Of a stretch of 64,000 bases of DNA, positions 18,738 through 26,053 are shown piece after piece. Position numbers and translations under genes: made by a program. Location: positions 62,001 through 126,000 of the forward strand of contig JAWKNW010000015.1 of the NCBI GenBank assembly GCA_041391505.1, in the 5' to 3' direction. This DNA comes from Rhodothermales bacterium (GTDB lineage: Bacteria > Bacteroidota > Rhodothermia > Rhodothermales > JAHQVL01). The notes below the pieces were generated by a model. It had not been told where the DNA came from, did not search any database, and was given only the letters and a program-made list of their open reading frames with translations. Positions within the stretch are counted from its first letter, which is position 1, and the number at the start of each line of letters is the position of its first letter.

Positions 18738-18990
18738 GCGGTGTTGTGGCTTGCTTGGTTTCCGCCTACGCGGGATGTACAGTGCGTTCGAGCCGTGGGC
18801 CGAATCTCGAACGGAAGGGTGTTGCAGCCTCGCATCTGGGTGGGCCACGATGGTACATTCCTGGACGGGATCTGCGGAAGGAGATTTCGCTCGCGACGGC
18901 GGGATCGATGGCGCATTCGATGTGCTGCCCCCGGCCGCATAGGCCAGCTCGCTGCGTGTTTCCATCCGGGCACTGGAGTGATTTGGTGCG

Positions 18991-19263
18991 GGATGGGGGA
19001 TGCGTGATGCGGGGTGCGGGATTTGGGATGCAAGATGCAGGATGCAAGATGCTGAGTACAAACATCCTGCATCCAACATCCTGCATCCAAAATCCCATTT
19101 ACAACATCCCGCATCCAACATCCTGCATCCAACATCCTGCATCCAACATCCCGCATCCAACATCCTGCATCCAACATCCTGCATCCAACATCCTGCATCC
19201 AACATCCCGCATCCAACATCCTGCATCCAACATCCCGCATCCAACATCCTGCATCCAACATCC
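18991..19263. repeat. Period-7 tandem repeat array forming a giant inverted repeat (GGATGCA/TGCATCC family)
   Basis: Thirty-nine consecutive 7-mers in one unbroken phase. The first nine are of GGATGCA type (18991-19053), then comes a single apex unit GAGTACA (19054-19060), then 29 units of AACATCC / TGCATCC type (19061-19263), including one AAAATCC CATTTAC pair. The two arms are reverse complements, so a transcript would fold into a long hairpin with an excess 3' arm. Variation is mainly C/T transitions (TGCATCC vs CGCATCC). It lies in the divergent gap between the hypothetical gene and the acylphosphatase. It resembles the heptameric STRR sequences of cyanobacteria in style, not in sequence. 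Confidence 0.92.
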
Positions 19264-19303
19264 CCCCCTCACACCCTGCAATCTCACACCTGAAGAAACG
19301 CGC

Positions 19304-19591
19304 ATGGAACACCCCGGGCTGACCGTAGAATGGATCGTACGTGGCCGCGTGCAGGGCGTGGGATTTCGCGCCTATACGGCGCAATGCGCGCGTGAAATGC
19401 GGGTGATGGGGTGGGTCGCGAATCGCCGCGACGGCTCCGTCGTCGTGGTTGCAGAGGGGCCGGTGGACGCCCTGCGCGGCTTCGAGGCGCTCGTGAAGCG
19501 GGGGCCGGCCCTGGCGCGGGTGGACTCCCTGACCGAAACGGCGATGGCGCCGGCCGGTTACACCCGTTTCGAGATCCGGCAAACTACCTGA
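19304..19591 (+). CDS. acyP: Acylphosphatase
   Basis: A 95-aa cytoplasmic enzyme hydrolysing acyl phosphates such as acetyl phosphate or 1,3-bisphosphoglycerate. The phosphate-binding signature VRGRVQGVGFR (residues ~13-23) supplies the catalytic Arg, and GWVANRRDGSV (~35-45) the catalytic Asn. Length matches the family. The ATG at 19304 is the first after the repeat array, which ends 40 bp upstream, so its promoter or leader is very close to or within repeat DNA. The upstream frame through the array is an artefact of the repeat. Confidence 0.95.
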   Translation: MEHPGLTVEWIVRGRVQGVGFRAYTAQCAREMRVMGWVANRRDGSVVVVAEGPVDALRGFEALVKRGPALARVDSLTETAMAPAGYTRFEIRQTT

Positions 19592-19604
19592 GGGGTGCCC
19601 GGAC

Positions 19605-20027
19605 CTATTCGGCCCGCGGGAAAAGGATGATGTCCTTGCCGGTGTAGCCGAATCCGGAAAAATCCACCTCGAGCACCATGTCGTAGATGCGGCTGTAGTC
19701 GCGCACGACCTGCCCCACGATCGACCCCGAATTGAATTCGCTGTCGAGTTGCAGATCCACCCGGTCGTTGTTCAGGGTGCCGGAAAACGAGATGCTGTAG
19801 ATATCCGAGGTCCCGACACGCCGGCCGGGCGTCTCCACGGTGCCGGACCCGGTCAACCGGCCGTCGGCATTCTTGATCTGGATTTCGAGCTGGCAGCAGG
19901 TCCCTGAAACCGCCGCGACGGTGCTGGACCAGTTGCCGTTGACGATGCTCGATTCGTCGTTGAGCTGAAAAACGTCGCACCCGCTCGCTACGATGAGCGC
20001 CATGCTGAGAAAGACGAGGCGTTTCAT
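19605..20027 (-). CDS. Predicted lipoprotein of unknown function
   Basis: A 140-aa protein with a clear lipoprotein signal (MKRLVFLSMALIVASGC, lipobox ASGC). The mature part has alternating short strands (LEIQIKNADGRLTGSGTVE and so on) and reads like a small beta-sandwich or beta-barrel domain. No family was assigned. A longer frame to 20216 would bury the signal and is rejected. It converges on acyP with 13 bp between stops and diverges from the FAD oxidoreductase. Confidence 0.72.
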   Translation of the reverse strand: MKRLVFLSMALIVASGCDVFQLNDESSIVNGNWSSTVAAVSGTCCQLEIQIKNADGRLTGSGTVETPGRRVGTSDIYSISFSGTLNNDRVDLQLDSEFNSGSIVGQVVRDYSRIYDMVLEVDFSGFGYTGKDIILFPRAE

Positions 20028-20409
20028 GGTGGTCCGGGATACGCTCCCCGGGGTCTGTTTCGAGGGGGACTCAAGGGGGTGTTTGACATAAAGATCGTCG
20101 CGGATCGGGCGACTTGCAAGCCGATCCACCCGGTCTCCATGGAATAGATGGGTCAGGAGACGCTTTCGATGCCGAAAAAGTTCTCTCTTCGTGGGTAACG
20201 ATTTGGGAATGGTCACTTAAAGTGTTACGTCACGATAAAATTCTCCTTATCCCAACAGGTCGGACGGGCAAGGCTCGCCCGGGTACGGGGGATAAACGGG
20301 ACGCCGGCGGGTCCCCGATCCTTCGCCCTTGTGTTAATGGCGGCGAGTCGCTAAGCTTAGCCTTCGCGCCGGATCCGCCCTGGTGGATGGACCGGCTTAG
20401 GATGTAGCG
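20028..20409. other. 382-bp intergenic region between divergent genes
   Basis: Lies between a lipoprotein gene (-) and an FAD oxidoreductase (+) and should carry both promoters. It includes the 10-nt palindrome CTAAGCTTAG (20352-20361) and an AT-richer part at 20200-20250. No gene, tRNA or terminator could be supported. Confidence 0.4.
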
Positions 20410-22083
20410 ATGATTCCAGCAGGGCGACCCATGATTTTTGCCATCGTATTTCTGGTGGCGTTGGGGATGCTCGCACCCGTTCGTGCACAGGAAGCTTCCC
20501 CCCCGCTGACCGTAAACGATTCGACCAAGGTATACGACATTGTCATTTATGGCTGCACGTCGGCCGGCCTGACGGCGGCCGTCCAGGGCCGGCGGATGGA
20601 GCGCCAGGTGGTTCTCGTTTGCCCCGAAACGCATCTGGGCGGCATGACGTCGGGCGGTCTCGGGTGGACGGACTCCGGGATCAAGGAGGCCATCGGTGGC
20701 CTCGCCCGCACGTTCTACCAGCGCGTCAAAGCGCATTACGACGACGAATCCGCCTGGCCGTTCGAGGATCGGTCGACGTTTTCGCGCTACGATCCGGAGG
20801 CCGACGCCATCTGGGTGTTCGAGCCGCACGTCGCCGAAGCGGCGTTCGAGGCCTGGGTGCGCGAGTACGAGATCGAGGTGTACCGGGACGAGTGGCTGGA
20901 CCGCGAGTGGGGCGTGACCAAGGTGGGGTCGAGGGTGCTGGCCATCACGACGCTGAGCGGGGCCACCTATCGGGGGCGCATGTTCATCGACGCCTCGTAC
21001 GAAGGCGACCTCATGGCCACCGCGGGGATCAGTTACGCCGTCGGCCGCGAGCCGAACAGCGCGTATGGCGAGATGCTCAACGGCGTGCAGACGCGCAACG
21101 CGGTCAAACACCAGTTCGACCGCGCCGTCGACGCCTATGTGAAACCGGGCGACCCGTCGAGCGGGCTGCTGCCGGGTATCCAGGGTAGCGATCCGGGCAA
21201 GGAGGGCGAGGGCGACCACCGGGTCCAGGCCTACAACTACCGGATGTGCCTGACGAACGTCCCTGAAAACCGGATGCCGTTCGTGCGGCCGGCGAACTAC
21301 GACCCGATGCGCTACGAATTGCTGGGGCGTTACCTCGAGCTCGGGTGGCGGGAAGTGTTTGCCAAGTTCGACCCCATCCCCAACCACAAGACGGACACGA
21401 ACAACCACGGCGCCTTCAGCACCGATCATATCGGGGCGAATTACGACTACCCCGAGGCATCCTATGAGCGCCGGCAGGAGATTTTGCAGGACCACGTCGC
21501 GTATCAGCAGGGGCTGATGTGGTTTCTGGCCAACGACCAGCGCGTGCCGGCGGACGTGCGCGAGGCCATGAGCCAGTGGGGGCTCGCCAGAGACGAGTTC
21601 GTCGACAACAACCACTGGCCGCATCAGATCTACATCCGGGAAGCGCGGCGCATGGTCAGCGATTTCGTGACCACCGAAATGCACCTTCGCAACATCCGCC
21701 CGACGCCACTGCCGATCGGGATGGGGTCCTACAACATGGACTCCCACAACGTCCAGCGCTATGTCGATGCCAACGGCTTCGTGCACAACGAGGGTGACAT
21801 CCAGGTCAACCCGGGCGGACCCTATTCGATCAGCTACGGCGCCATCATCCCGAAAGCATCCGAGGCGACGAACGTGCTTGTGCCGGTCGCCGTCTCCGCC
21901 TCCCATATCGCGTACGGCTCGATCCGCATGGAGCCCGTGTTCATGATCCTCGGTCAATCCGCCGCTACCGCGGCCTCCCTCGCGCTCGACGCCGGCGTGC
22001 CGGTCCAGGAAATCCGCTACAGTGCCCTCGAGGCGCGTTTGCTGGCGGACGGGCAGGTGCTGAGCTTGCCCCGGGAAAACTGA
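20410..22083 (+). CDS. Secreted FAD-dependent oxidoreductase (FAD_oxidored family)
   Basis: A 557-aa exported flavoprotein. Residues 1-26 form a signal peptide (VFLVALGMLAPVRAQ). The dinucleotide-binding start is DIVIYGCTSAGLTAAV (~41-56), a GCTSAG variant of GxGxxG usual in this family, then ETHLGGMTSGGLGWTDSG. This family (PF12831) includes xanthan-lyase-associated and other secreted flavoproteins of glycan degraders; reactions are mostly unknown. The N-terminal Met at 20410 is chosen because it gives a normal signal peptide. The C-terminal ILGQSAATAASLALDAG block is also typical of the family. Confidence 0.88.
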   Translation: MIPAGRPMIFAIVFLVALGMLAPVRAQEASPPLTVNDSTKVYDIVIYGCTSAGLTAAVQGRRMERQVVLVCPETHLGGMTSGGLGWTDSGIKEAIGGLARTFYQRVKAHYDDESAWPFEDRSTFSRYDPEADAIWVFEPHVAEAAFEAWVREYEIEVYRDEWLDREWGVTKVGSRVLAITTLSGATYRGRMFIDASYEGDLMATAGISYAVGREPNSAYGEMLNGVQTRNAVKHQFDRAVDAYVKPGDPSSGLLPGIQGSDPGKEGEGDHRVQAYNYRMCLTNVPENRMPFVRPANYDPMRYELLGRYLELGWREVFAKFDPIPNHKTDTNNHGAFSTDHIGANYDYPEASYERRQEILQDHVAYQQGLMWFLANDQRVPADVREAMSQWGLARDEFVDNNHWPHQIYIREARRMVSDFVTTEMHLRNIRPTPLPIGMGSYNMDSHNVQRYVDANGFVHNEGDIQVNPGGPYSISYGAIIPKASEATNVLVPVAVSASHIAYGSIRMEPVFMILGQSAATAASLALDAGVPVQEIRYSALEARLLADGQVLSLPREN

Positions 22084-22174
22084 GACCGGGCCGGACATCG
22101 CTCGTGGCCGCATCGTGAGATGTACTATATAACTCGTTGGTTATTTAAGAACTGCGCCGGCAGGAGGGGGAGCT

Positions 22175-22202
22175 GGATGCAGGGGGCAAGAGGCAGGATT
22201 TC
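22175..22202 (+). repeat. Short period-7 repeat fragment
   Basis: Four consecutive 7-mers, GGATGCA GGGGGCA AGAGGCA GGATTTC, then GCACGAG. It ends in the same GGATYTCGC junction that closes the repeats at 24397 and 29456, so it looks like a decayed member of the GGATGCA family. It lies 38 bp before the aminotransferase start. Confidence 0.5.
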
Positions 22203-22240
22203 GCACGAGGAGCCGGGTCAGATCAAGCATCCGAACAAAC

Positions 22241-23530
22241 ATGCGCAGACGAGATTTTTTTGAGCGGATGGGGGCCGGGGCCTGTCTGATAGGCTGGAAG
22301 CCCGACGCCCTCGAACGCCTCGCGCCGGCCTTCAGCGCCGCGCGACCCCGGACGGCGGAAGCCCTGGCGGCGGATGAGGATTTCTGGCTTCAGATCCGGC
22401 ACGCTTTCACGATCGATCCGAACCAGATCAACCTCAACAGCGGCAGCGTGAGTCCGGCGCCGCGTGTGGTTCAGGAAGCCGAGCAGCAGTACAACACCAT
22501 CGTAAACATGAGTCCGTCCTTCTGGGCGGATGAGATGCTGTACCCGGAGCTGGAGATGGTCCGGGGCCGGCTTGCCGGACTCTTCGGCTGCGACGCGGAG
22601 GAGTTGGCCATCACGCGCAATACTTCGGAATCCCTGCAGATCGTCCAGTTCGGTCTGCGCCTCGAGCCCGGCGACGAGGTGTTGACGACGACGCAGGACT
22701 ATCCCCGGATGCTGACGACGTGGGAACAGCGCGCCCGCCGCGACGGGATCGTGCTTCGGGCCATACCGATCCCCACGCCGGCCGAACACCCCGATCAGCT
22801 GACCCAGCTCTTCGAGCAGGCGATCACGCCACGGACGCGGGTCATCCATTTTAGCCACATCACCTATACCGCCGGCCAGATTTTTCCGGTGCGCGCCCTG
22901 TGCCGTATGGCGCGGGCCCGGGGAATCCGGACGATTGTCGATGGGGCGCATGCCTTCGCCCATTTCCCGTTTACCCGCGACGAGCTGGAGTGCGACTTTT
23001 TCGGGACGAGCCTGCACAAATGGCTCACCGCGCCCTTTGGCACCGGCTTTTTGTACGTACGGCGCGAGCTGATCCCGGAGGTGTGGCCTCTCATGGCGGC
23101 GCCGGCGAGCATGGACGCGGATATCCGCAAGTTCGAGCAGATCGGCACCCACCCCGTGGCCAACCGCAACGCCATCGGCGAGGCGATCGCGTTTAACGAA
23201 TACATCGGCATTGACCGCAAGGCCGCGCGGCTGCGCTATTTACGTCAGCGCTGGACCGATCAGGTGCGGGATCTCCCCGGGGTGCAACTCCTGACTTCGG
23301 ACGACCCGGCGCAGTCCTGCGCGATCGGCACGGTGCGGCTTGCCGGCGTCGGCGCGCAGGAGCTTACGGACGCTCTGTGGCGCCGGCATCGCATCCACGT
23401 GCGTCCCCGGTTCGTTCCAGGAGAATGGGAGGGCGTTCGGGTGACGCCGAATGTGTTCACGACGGTCCAGGAAGTGGACGCGTTCGCAGCGGCGATCGAG
23501 GGCGTCGCTCGGCGCGGATTGAACGGTTAG
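22241..23530 (+). CDS. Exported class V aminotransferase family protein
   Basis: A 429-aa PLP-dependent fold type I enzyme of the class V group (cysteine desulfurase/isopenicillin-N-epimerase-like). The PLP lysine is in GTSLHKWLTAPFG (~residue 256), with the upstream Asp in TIVDGAHAF. The N-terminus MRRRDFFERMGAG looks like a Tat signal, which is common in the isopenicillin N epimerase-like subgroup of Bacteroidota. Its precise substrate is unknown. A single-gene unit, with period-7 repeat remains just upstream and an AT-rich, palindromic region downstream. Confidence 0.87.
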   Translation: MRRRDFFERMGAGACLIGWKPDALERLAPAFSAARPRTAEALAADEDFWLQIRHAFTIDPNQINLNSGSVSPAPRVVQEAEQQYNTIVNMSPSFWADEMLYPELEMVRGRLAGLFGCDAEELAITRNTSESLQIVQFGLRLEPGDEVLTTTQDYPRMLTTWEQRARRDGIVLRAIPIPTPAEHPDQLTQLFEQAITPRTRVIHFSHITYTAGQIFPVRALCRMARARGIRTIVDGAHAFAHFPFTRDELECDFFGTSLHKWLTAPFGTGFLYVRRELIPEVWPLMAAPASMDADIRKFEQIGTHPVANRNAIGEAIAFNEYIGIDRKAARLRYLRQRWTDQVRDLPGVQLLTSDDPAQSCAIGTVRLAGVGAQELTDALWRRHRIHVRPRFVPGEWEGVRVTPNVFTTVQEVDAFAAAIEGVARRGLNG

Positions 23531-23611
23531 CGGGCGGTCTCCCCGGCTCCATGCGCTTCCGTATCGCCTGGGCGAAACCCGCGTGTTCGCCGGTTTTGGA
23601 TCAGGAGGCGG

Positions 23612-23626
23612 CCTAATAATATTAGG
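23612..23626. promoter_or_regulatory. 15-nt perfect palindrome in an AT-rich stretch, candidate operator
   Basis: CCTAATAATATTAGG reads as 7-bp arms around a central A. It lies in an AT-rich patch (23610-23690) that is unusual for this window, about 190 bp before the small exported protein gene. A regulator site or a weak terminator for the aminotransferase gene are both possible. Confidence 0.35.
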
Positions 23627-23723
23627 AAATAATGAAGAAACCGCTTACAGTGTTAAGCTAAAATTATGTAAGCCCTTCCTGTTAGAAACTTTCGGAGGCA
23701 ATCGGGTCTTTTGAGGGTGTGAC

Positions 23724-23749
23724 ACCGGGGGCGAGTCACCGCCCCCGGT
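23724..23749. other. Strong GC hairpin in an intergenic region
   Basis: Ten perfect base pairs (ACCGGGGGCG with CGCCCCCGGT) around the loop AGTCAC, no T tract on either side. It lies 67 bp before the next ATG, so it may be a leader structure or an mRNA 3' end of the aminotransferase gene. Confidence 0.5.
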
Positions 23750-23815
23750 ATCCGAACCACGCCGGCTGTGATGAGCAGACCGGCGGCCTTTCAACAAGAC
23801 CAAACAGATACTCCA

Positions 23816-24274
23816 ATGAGACACGTCAAGCTCCCGCTTTACCTGCTCGCTTTTTCCATATTCGCGCTTCCCGCGGCGGCCCAGTCCCTCGTTCCCGATG
23901 TCGAGCCGTACGTCAACCAGTACATCACCGAGGCGACTGGCGACTACAGCCCGCAATGGTGGAATGCGCTATCCTCGGAACTGGTGCTGGCGCTGACCTC
24001 GTCGACGGTGCAGGACGAGCAGGTGGCCCTCCAGAACATCATCTTCTTTGCGGAGATGCATGGGAAGCGGCTCAACCTGAAGCCGGCGGTGCCCCATCTG
24101 CTTTCCCTGTACCGGGATGGGGCAACCGAAGGCACGCGCATCATGGCGCTGGCGGCGCTCAGTGCGATCGGCAGCCACACGGCAATGAGCGAATTGCGCG
24201 AGGAGGTGGCATACGAAGCCTCACCCCGCGTCAAGAAGCTGACGGTTGCCGCCCTGGCCGAGTATTATCGATAG
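23816..24274 (+). CDS. Small exported HEAT-like helical protein
   Basis: A 152-aa exported protein with a signal peptide (LPLYLLAFSIFALPAAAQ, residues ~5-23). The mature part has two or three helix-turn-helix repeats (QVALQNIIFFAEM, RIMALAALSAIG, VKKLTVAALAEYY) of HEAT/armadillo type. No enzymatic motif. An upstream frame to 23768 is rejected because this ATG begins the signal peptide. It may act as a periplasmic binding or scaffold protein; no partner is evident. Confidence 0.7.
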   Translation: MRHVKLPLYLLAFSIFALPAAAQSLVPDVEPYVNQYITEATGDYSPQWWNALSSELVLALTSSTVQDEQVALQNIIFFAEMHGKRLNLKPAVPHLLSLYRDGATEGTRIMALAALSAIGSHTAMSELREEVAYEASPRVKKLTVAALAEYYR

Positions 24275-24327
24275 GGAATCGCTTAACGACAAGACACCGC
24301 GCACCACGCGAAACGAGGGATGGGTGC

Positions 24328-24397
24328 GGGATGCAAGATGCGGGATGCAAGATGCGGGATGCAAGATGCGGGATGCAGGATGCTAGATGCAGGATCT
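24328..24397 (+). repeat. Period-7 tandem repeat, GGATGCA family, single orientation
   Basis: Ten 7-mers, alternating GGGATGC and AAGATGC and then AGGATGC, TAGATGC, AGGATCT. It is followed by CGCTTGAGAG, matching the GGATTTCGC junction near 22202 and 29456. The inverted partner arm seen at other loci is missing here. It sits 54 bp past the stop of the small exported protein. Confidence 0.85.
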
Positions 24398-24487
24398 CGC
24401 TTGAGAGACAGGGTTCTGGACCGGTAATCCTGCCCGCCCGCATTCTGGATCGGACGCTCGGCGCGTCAGGGTGCGCACGTTCTACCG

Positions 24488-24589
24488 CATAACAATACCC
24501 CCTGTGCACGTCGCGACTCGCTTGCCCTTCGGCCCCCCAAACGATGGGCTGGCGTTTCACTTCGTGCACAGGGGGTTGATTGTTGTGCA
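24488..24589. repeat. ~100-bp inverted repeat, hairpin-forming element
   Basis: The left arm (24488-24510: GCATAACAAT, then ACCCCCTGTGCACG) pairs with the right arm (24563-24589) over 13 perfect bp plus AACAAT/ATTGTT with a 2-nt bulge and further bases beyond. The interior of ~52 nt (CGCGACTCG ... GGCGTTTCACTT) shows no coding pattern. It could be a small structured RNA, a non-autonomous mobile element remnant or a bidirectional terminator between the small exported gene and the AP2-like gene. Confidence 0.7.
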
Positions 24590-24672
24590 CTAAAGTAAGG
24601 GATCGCCCGGGTGGCCGTATAGGTCAAACGACTGAAAGATTTAGCGATTCGTTATCCAATCCACTCATCCAC

Positions 24673-25203
24673 TCATTCGTTCTCGTTCGTTTCGATCACG
24701 AGGTTCATGTCTTCGAGTGCGGAGAGGATGTTCGGGAAGGCCTCGTCGTACAGCTTGACGGCCATTTCCTGGAGCGACGTTCTGCCCGAGCCGTTGCCGC
24801 TCTGGACCGTGCCTTTCGCGATGGCCACGCAGGCCTTCCAGAGCGAGGCGCGAAGGCCCCACTTGTTGACCGAGTACCGCGTACCCGTTCGTTTTCCGCC
24901 ACGCTGGATCGACACCTGGAGGTGCGCCAGCGGGCCGTCGCTGCCTTCGACAAAGGTAAGGCTCAGGCCCGGTACACCGGTCTTGACGGTTTTGGAGCCT
25001 GATTCCACCGTTCGCGATGCGAGTTTCGGGGCATCTTTCAGCTTCTCATCCCGCCAGGCGATGGCTTTTTCGAGCGCTTCTTCCTTGCCTCCGTAGACAC
25101 CGTCGGAAAACAGCTTGGAGCATGGATTGGACTTCCGGCGGATACGGACCCACCAGCCATGCGTCTTCTGGTAGTCAAGACGCGTAATGTGTTGTAGAGA
25201 CAT
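24673..25203 (-). CDS. AP2/ERF-like DNA-binding domain protein, two tandem domains
   Basis: A 176-aa protein with two bacterial AP2-like domains. The first, residues ~5-50, has the classical pattern: GWWVRIRRKS, KLFSDGVYGG and KEEALEKAIAWRDE. The second, ~75-130, is more diverged (VSIQRGGKR, YSVNKWGLRASLWKACVAIAKG). AP2 domains bind DNA through a three-stranded sheet; in bacteria they occur in homing endonucleases, phage proteins and stand-alone small proteins. No nuclease motif (HNH, GIY-YIG) is visible. The Gly-Ser-rich linker and tail helix may dimerise. It lies beside the hairpin element at 24488-24589 and the GGATGCA repeats, which are plausible targets (inference). Confidence 0.8.
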   Translation of the reverse strand: MSLQHITRLDYQKTHGWWVRIRRKSNPCSKLFSDGVYGGKEEALEKAIAWRDEKLKDAPKLASRTVESGSKTVKTGVPGLSLTFVEGSDGPLAHLQVSIQRGGKRTGTRYSVNKWGLRASLWKACVAIAKGTVQSGNGSGRTSLQEMAVKLYDEAFPNILSALEDMNLVIETNENE

Positions 25204-25547
25204 GTTCTATCGGAACGTAGGGGTAGTGGATGACACGCCGGTGCGCGCTAGGGTCACGCAGCAGGGTGTCCGTGGGGTATATTGTTTTTTCCAGATGTTT
25301 CGCCGACATACAAGAGAGACCGCGGACGGACAGAGCCAGGGTTCGATGCAAAAGGATCCACATGCGATCGAACGAAATGCGTCCATTGCGGCAGGGGCTT
25401 GTTCCCTGTACCGGACATCCATCAAAACATACACATGAATGACGTACATGCCCAAATGGTTGCAAAAAAATCTTCTTATTTGATGCGCTTATTCAGGCTT
25501 TTTGATTGTATTTTCTAAAAATAGCCCATAAAAGCGAAAGATCGGCC
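25204..25547. other. 344-bp AT-richer intergenic region between divergent genes
   Basis: Between the AP2-like gene (-) and a small ORF (+). The composition is visibly less GC-rich than elsewhere, especially at 25440-25540, with TTTTTTGATTGTATTTTC-like runs. It holds the promoters of both neighbours; no further gene or RNA was supported. The composition suggests acquired DNA. Confidence 0.4.
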
Positions 25548-25775
25548 ATGAACGACCCAGCGCTGCCGGAAGGATCCGGCGAGGCGTCTCCGGAGGACGA
25601 ACTCAGCCAGCGCGCGGATGTGATGCGAAAACGGTATCAGTACCGCCGGCTCATCATGAAACACAAAATGGGGCTGTCGCCCGCCTCTGCGGCGAAGCTG
25701 ATCGGGCCCGATTGCGCCTACCATCTGTATCGCCACCTTACGGGTACCGGGAAGCGCGACGATACGGAGGGTTGA
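25548..25775 (+). CDS. Small hypothetical protein
   Basis: A 75-aa protein from MNDPALPEGSGEAS to GTGKRDDTEG. The central part is basic and helical (MRKRYQYRRLIMKHKMG) and the next part has a short helix (SPASAAKLIG). No family was recognised. An upstream ATG at 25506 is possible but less likely. It lies next to the AP2-like gene in the AT-richer patch, with the Lacal_2735-type gene 83 bp downstream on the same strand. Confidence 0.5.
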   Translation: MNDPALPEGSGEASPEDELSQRADVMRKRYQYRRLIMKHKMGLSPASAAKLIGPDCAYHLYRHLTGTGKRDDTEG

Positions 25776-25858
25776 GGTCGTGTACCACTGGGCATACCGG
25801 CGGGGCCGCGGGTATGAGGGTTGCACGCTCGCTACGTTCCACCAGCCGAGGCTACACG

Positions 25859-26035
25859 ATGTTTTCCTTTCTGTCCCGAAACCCGATTCGCGCCCTGGAA
25901 AAACAGTATAACAGCCTGCTCATAAAGGCCCGCGACGCACAGCGTGCCGGCGACATCAAGGCGTACGCGACCTGGACAGCCGAGGCCGAAGCGGTGTGGG
26001 GCCAGATCGAGGCGTTGCGCAAGTCGACCTCTTGA
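25859..26035 (+). CDS. Lacal_2735 family small protein (DUF6435-like)
   Basis: A 58-aa protein, MFSFLSRNPIRALEKQY then NSLLIKARDAQRAGDIKAY and a final helix AVWGQIEALRK. This matches the Lacal_2735 pattern: an MF-start, an ALEKxY segment and two amphipathic helices. The family is widespread in Bacteroidota and has no known function. It is followed by an 18-nt perfect palindrome just past its stop. Confidence 0.75.
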   Translation: MFSFLSRNPIRALEKQYNSLLIKARDAQRAGDIKAYATWTAEAEAVWGQIEALRKSTS

Positions 26036-26053
26036 GGCCACGCCGGCGTGGCC
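26036..26053. terminator. 18-nt perfect palindrome between convergent genes
   Basis: GGCCACGCCGGCGTGGCC, self-complementary throughout, begins right after the stop of the Lacal_2735 gene (26033-26035) and touches the stop of the convergent gene (26053). It is placed as a bidirectional terminator but has no T tract, so it may only be an mRNA end-protecting hairpin. Confidence 0.45.

Noticed and set aside
19061..19263. Possible CRISPR array
   Set aside because: Units are contiguous 7-mers without spacers and no cas gene is nearby.
18738..19303. Open frames of 70-280 codons with repeating Asp-Ala-Gly-Cys or Ile-Leu-His-Pro patterns
   Set aside because: They are translations of the 7-nt repeat. 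With a 7-nt unit every frame stays open and gives a 7- or 14-residue period; no start site or family supports coding.
25320..25380. Stretch with GGGTTCGATGC reminiscent of a tRNA T-arm
   Set aside because: No paired T-stem and no acceptor, D or anticodon arm nearby.
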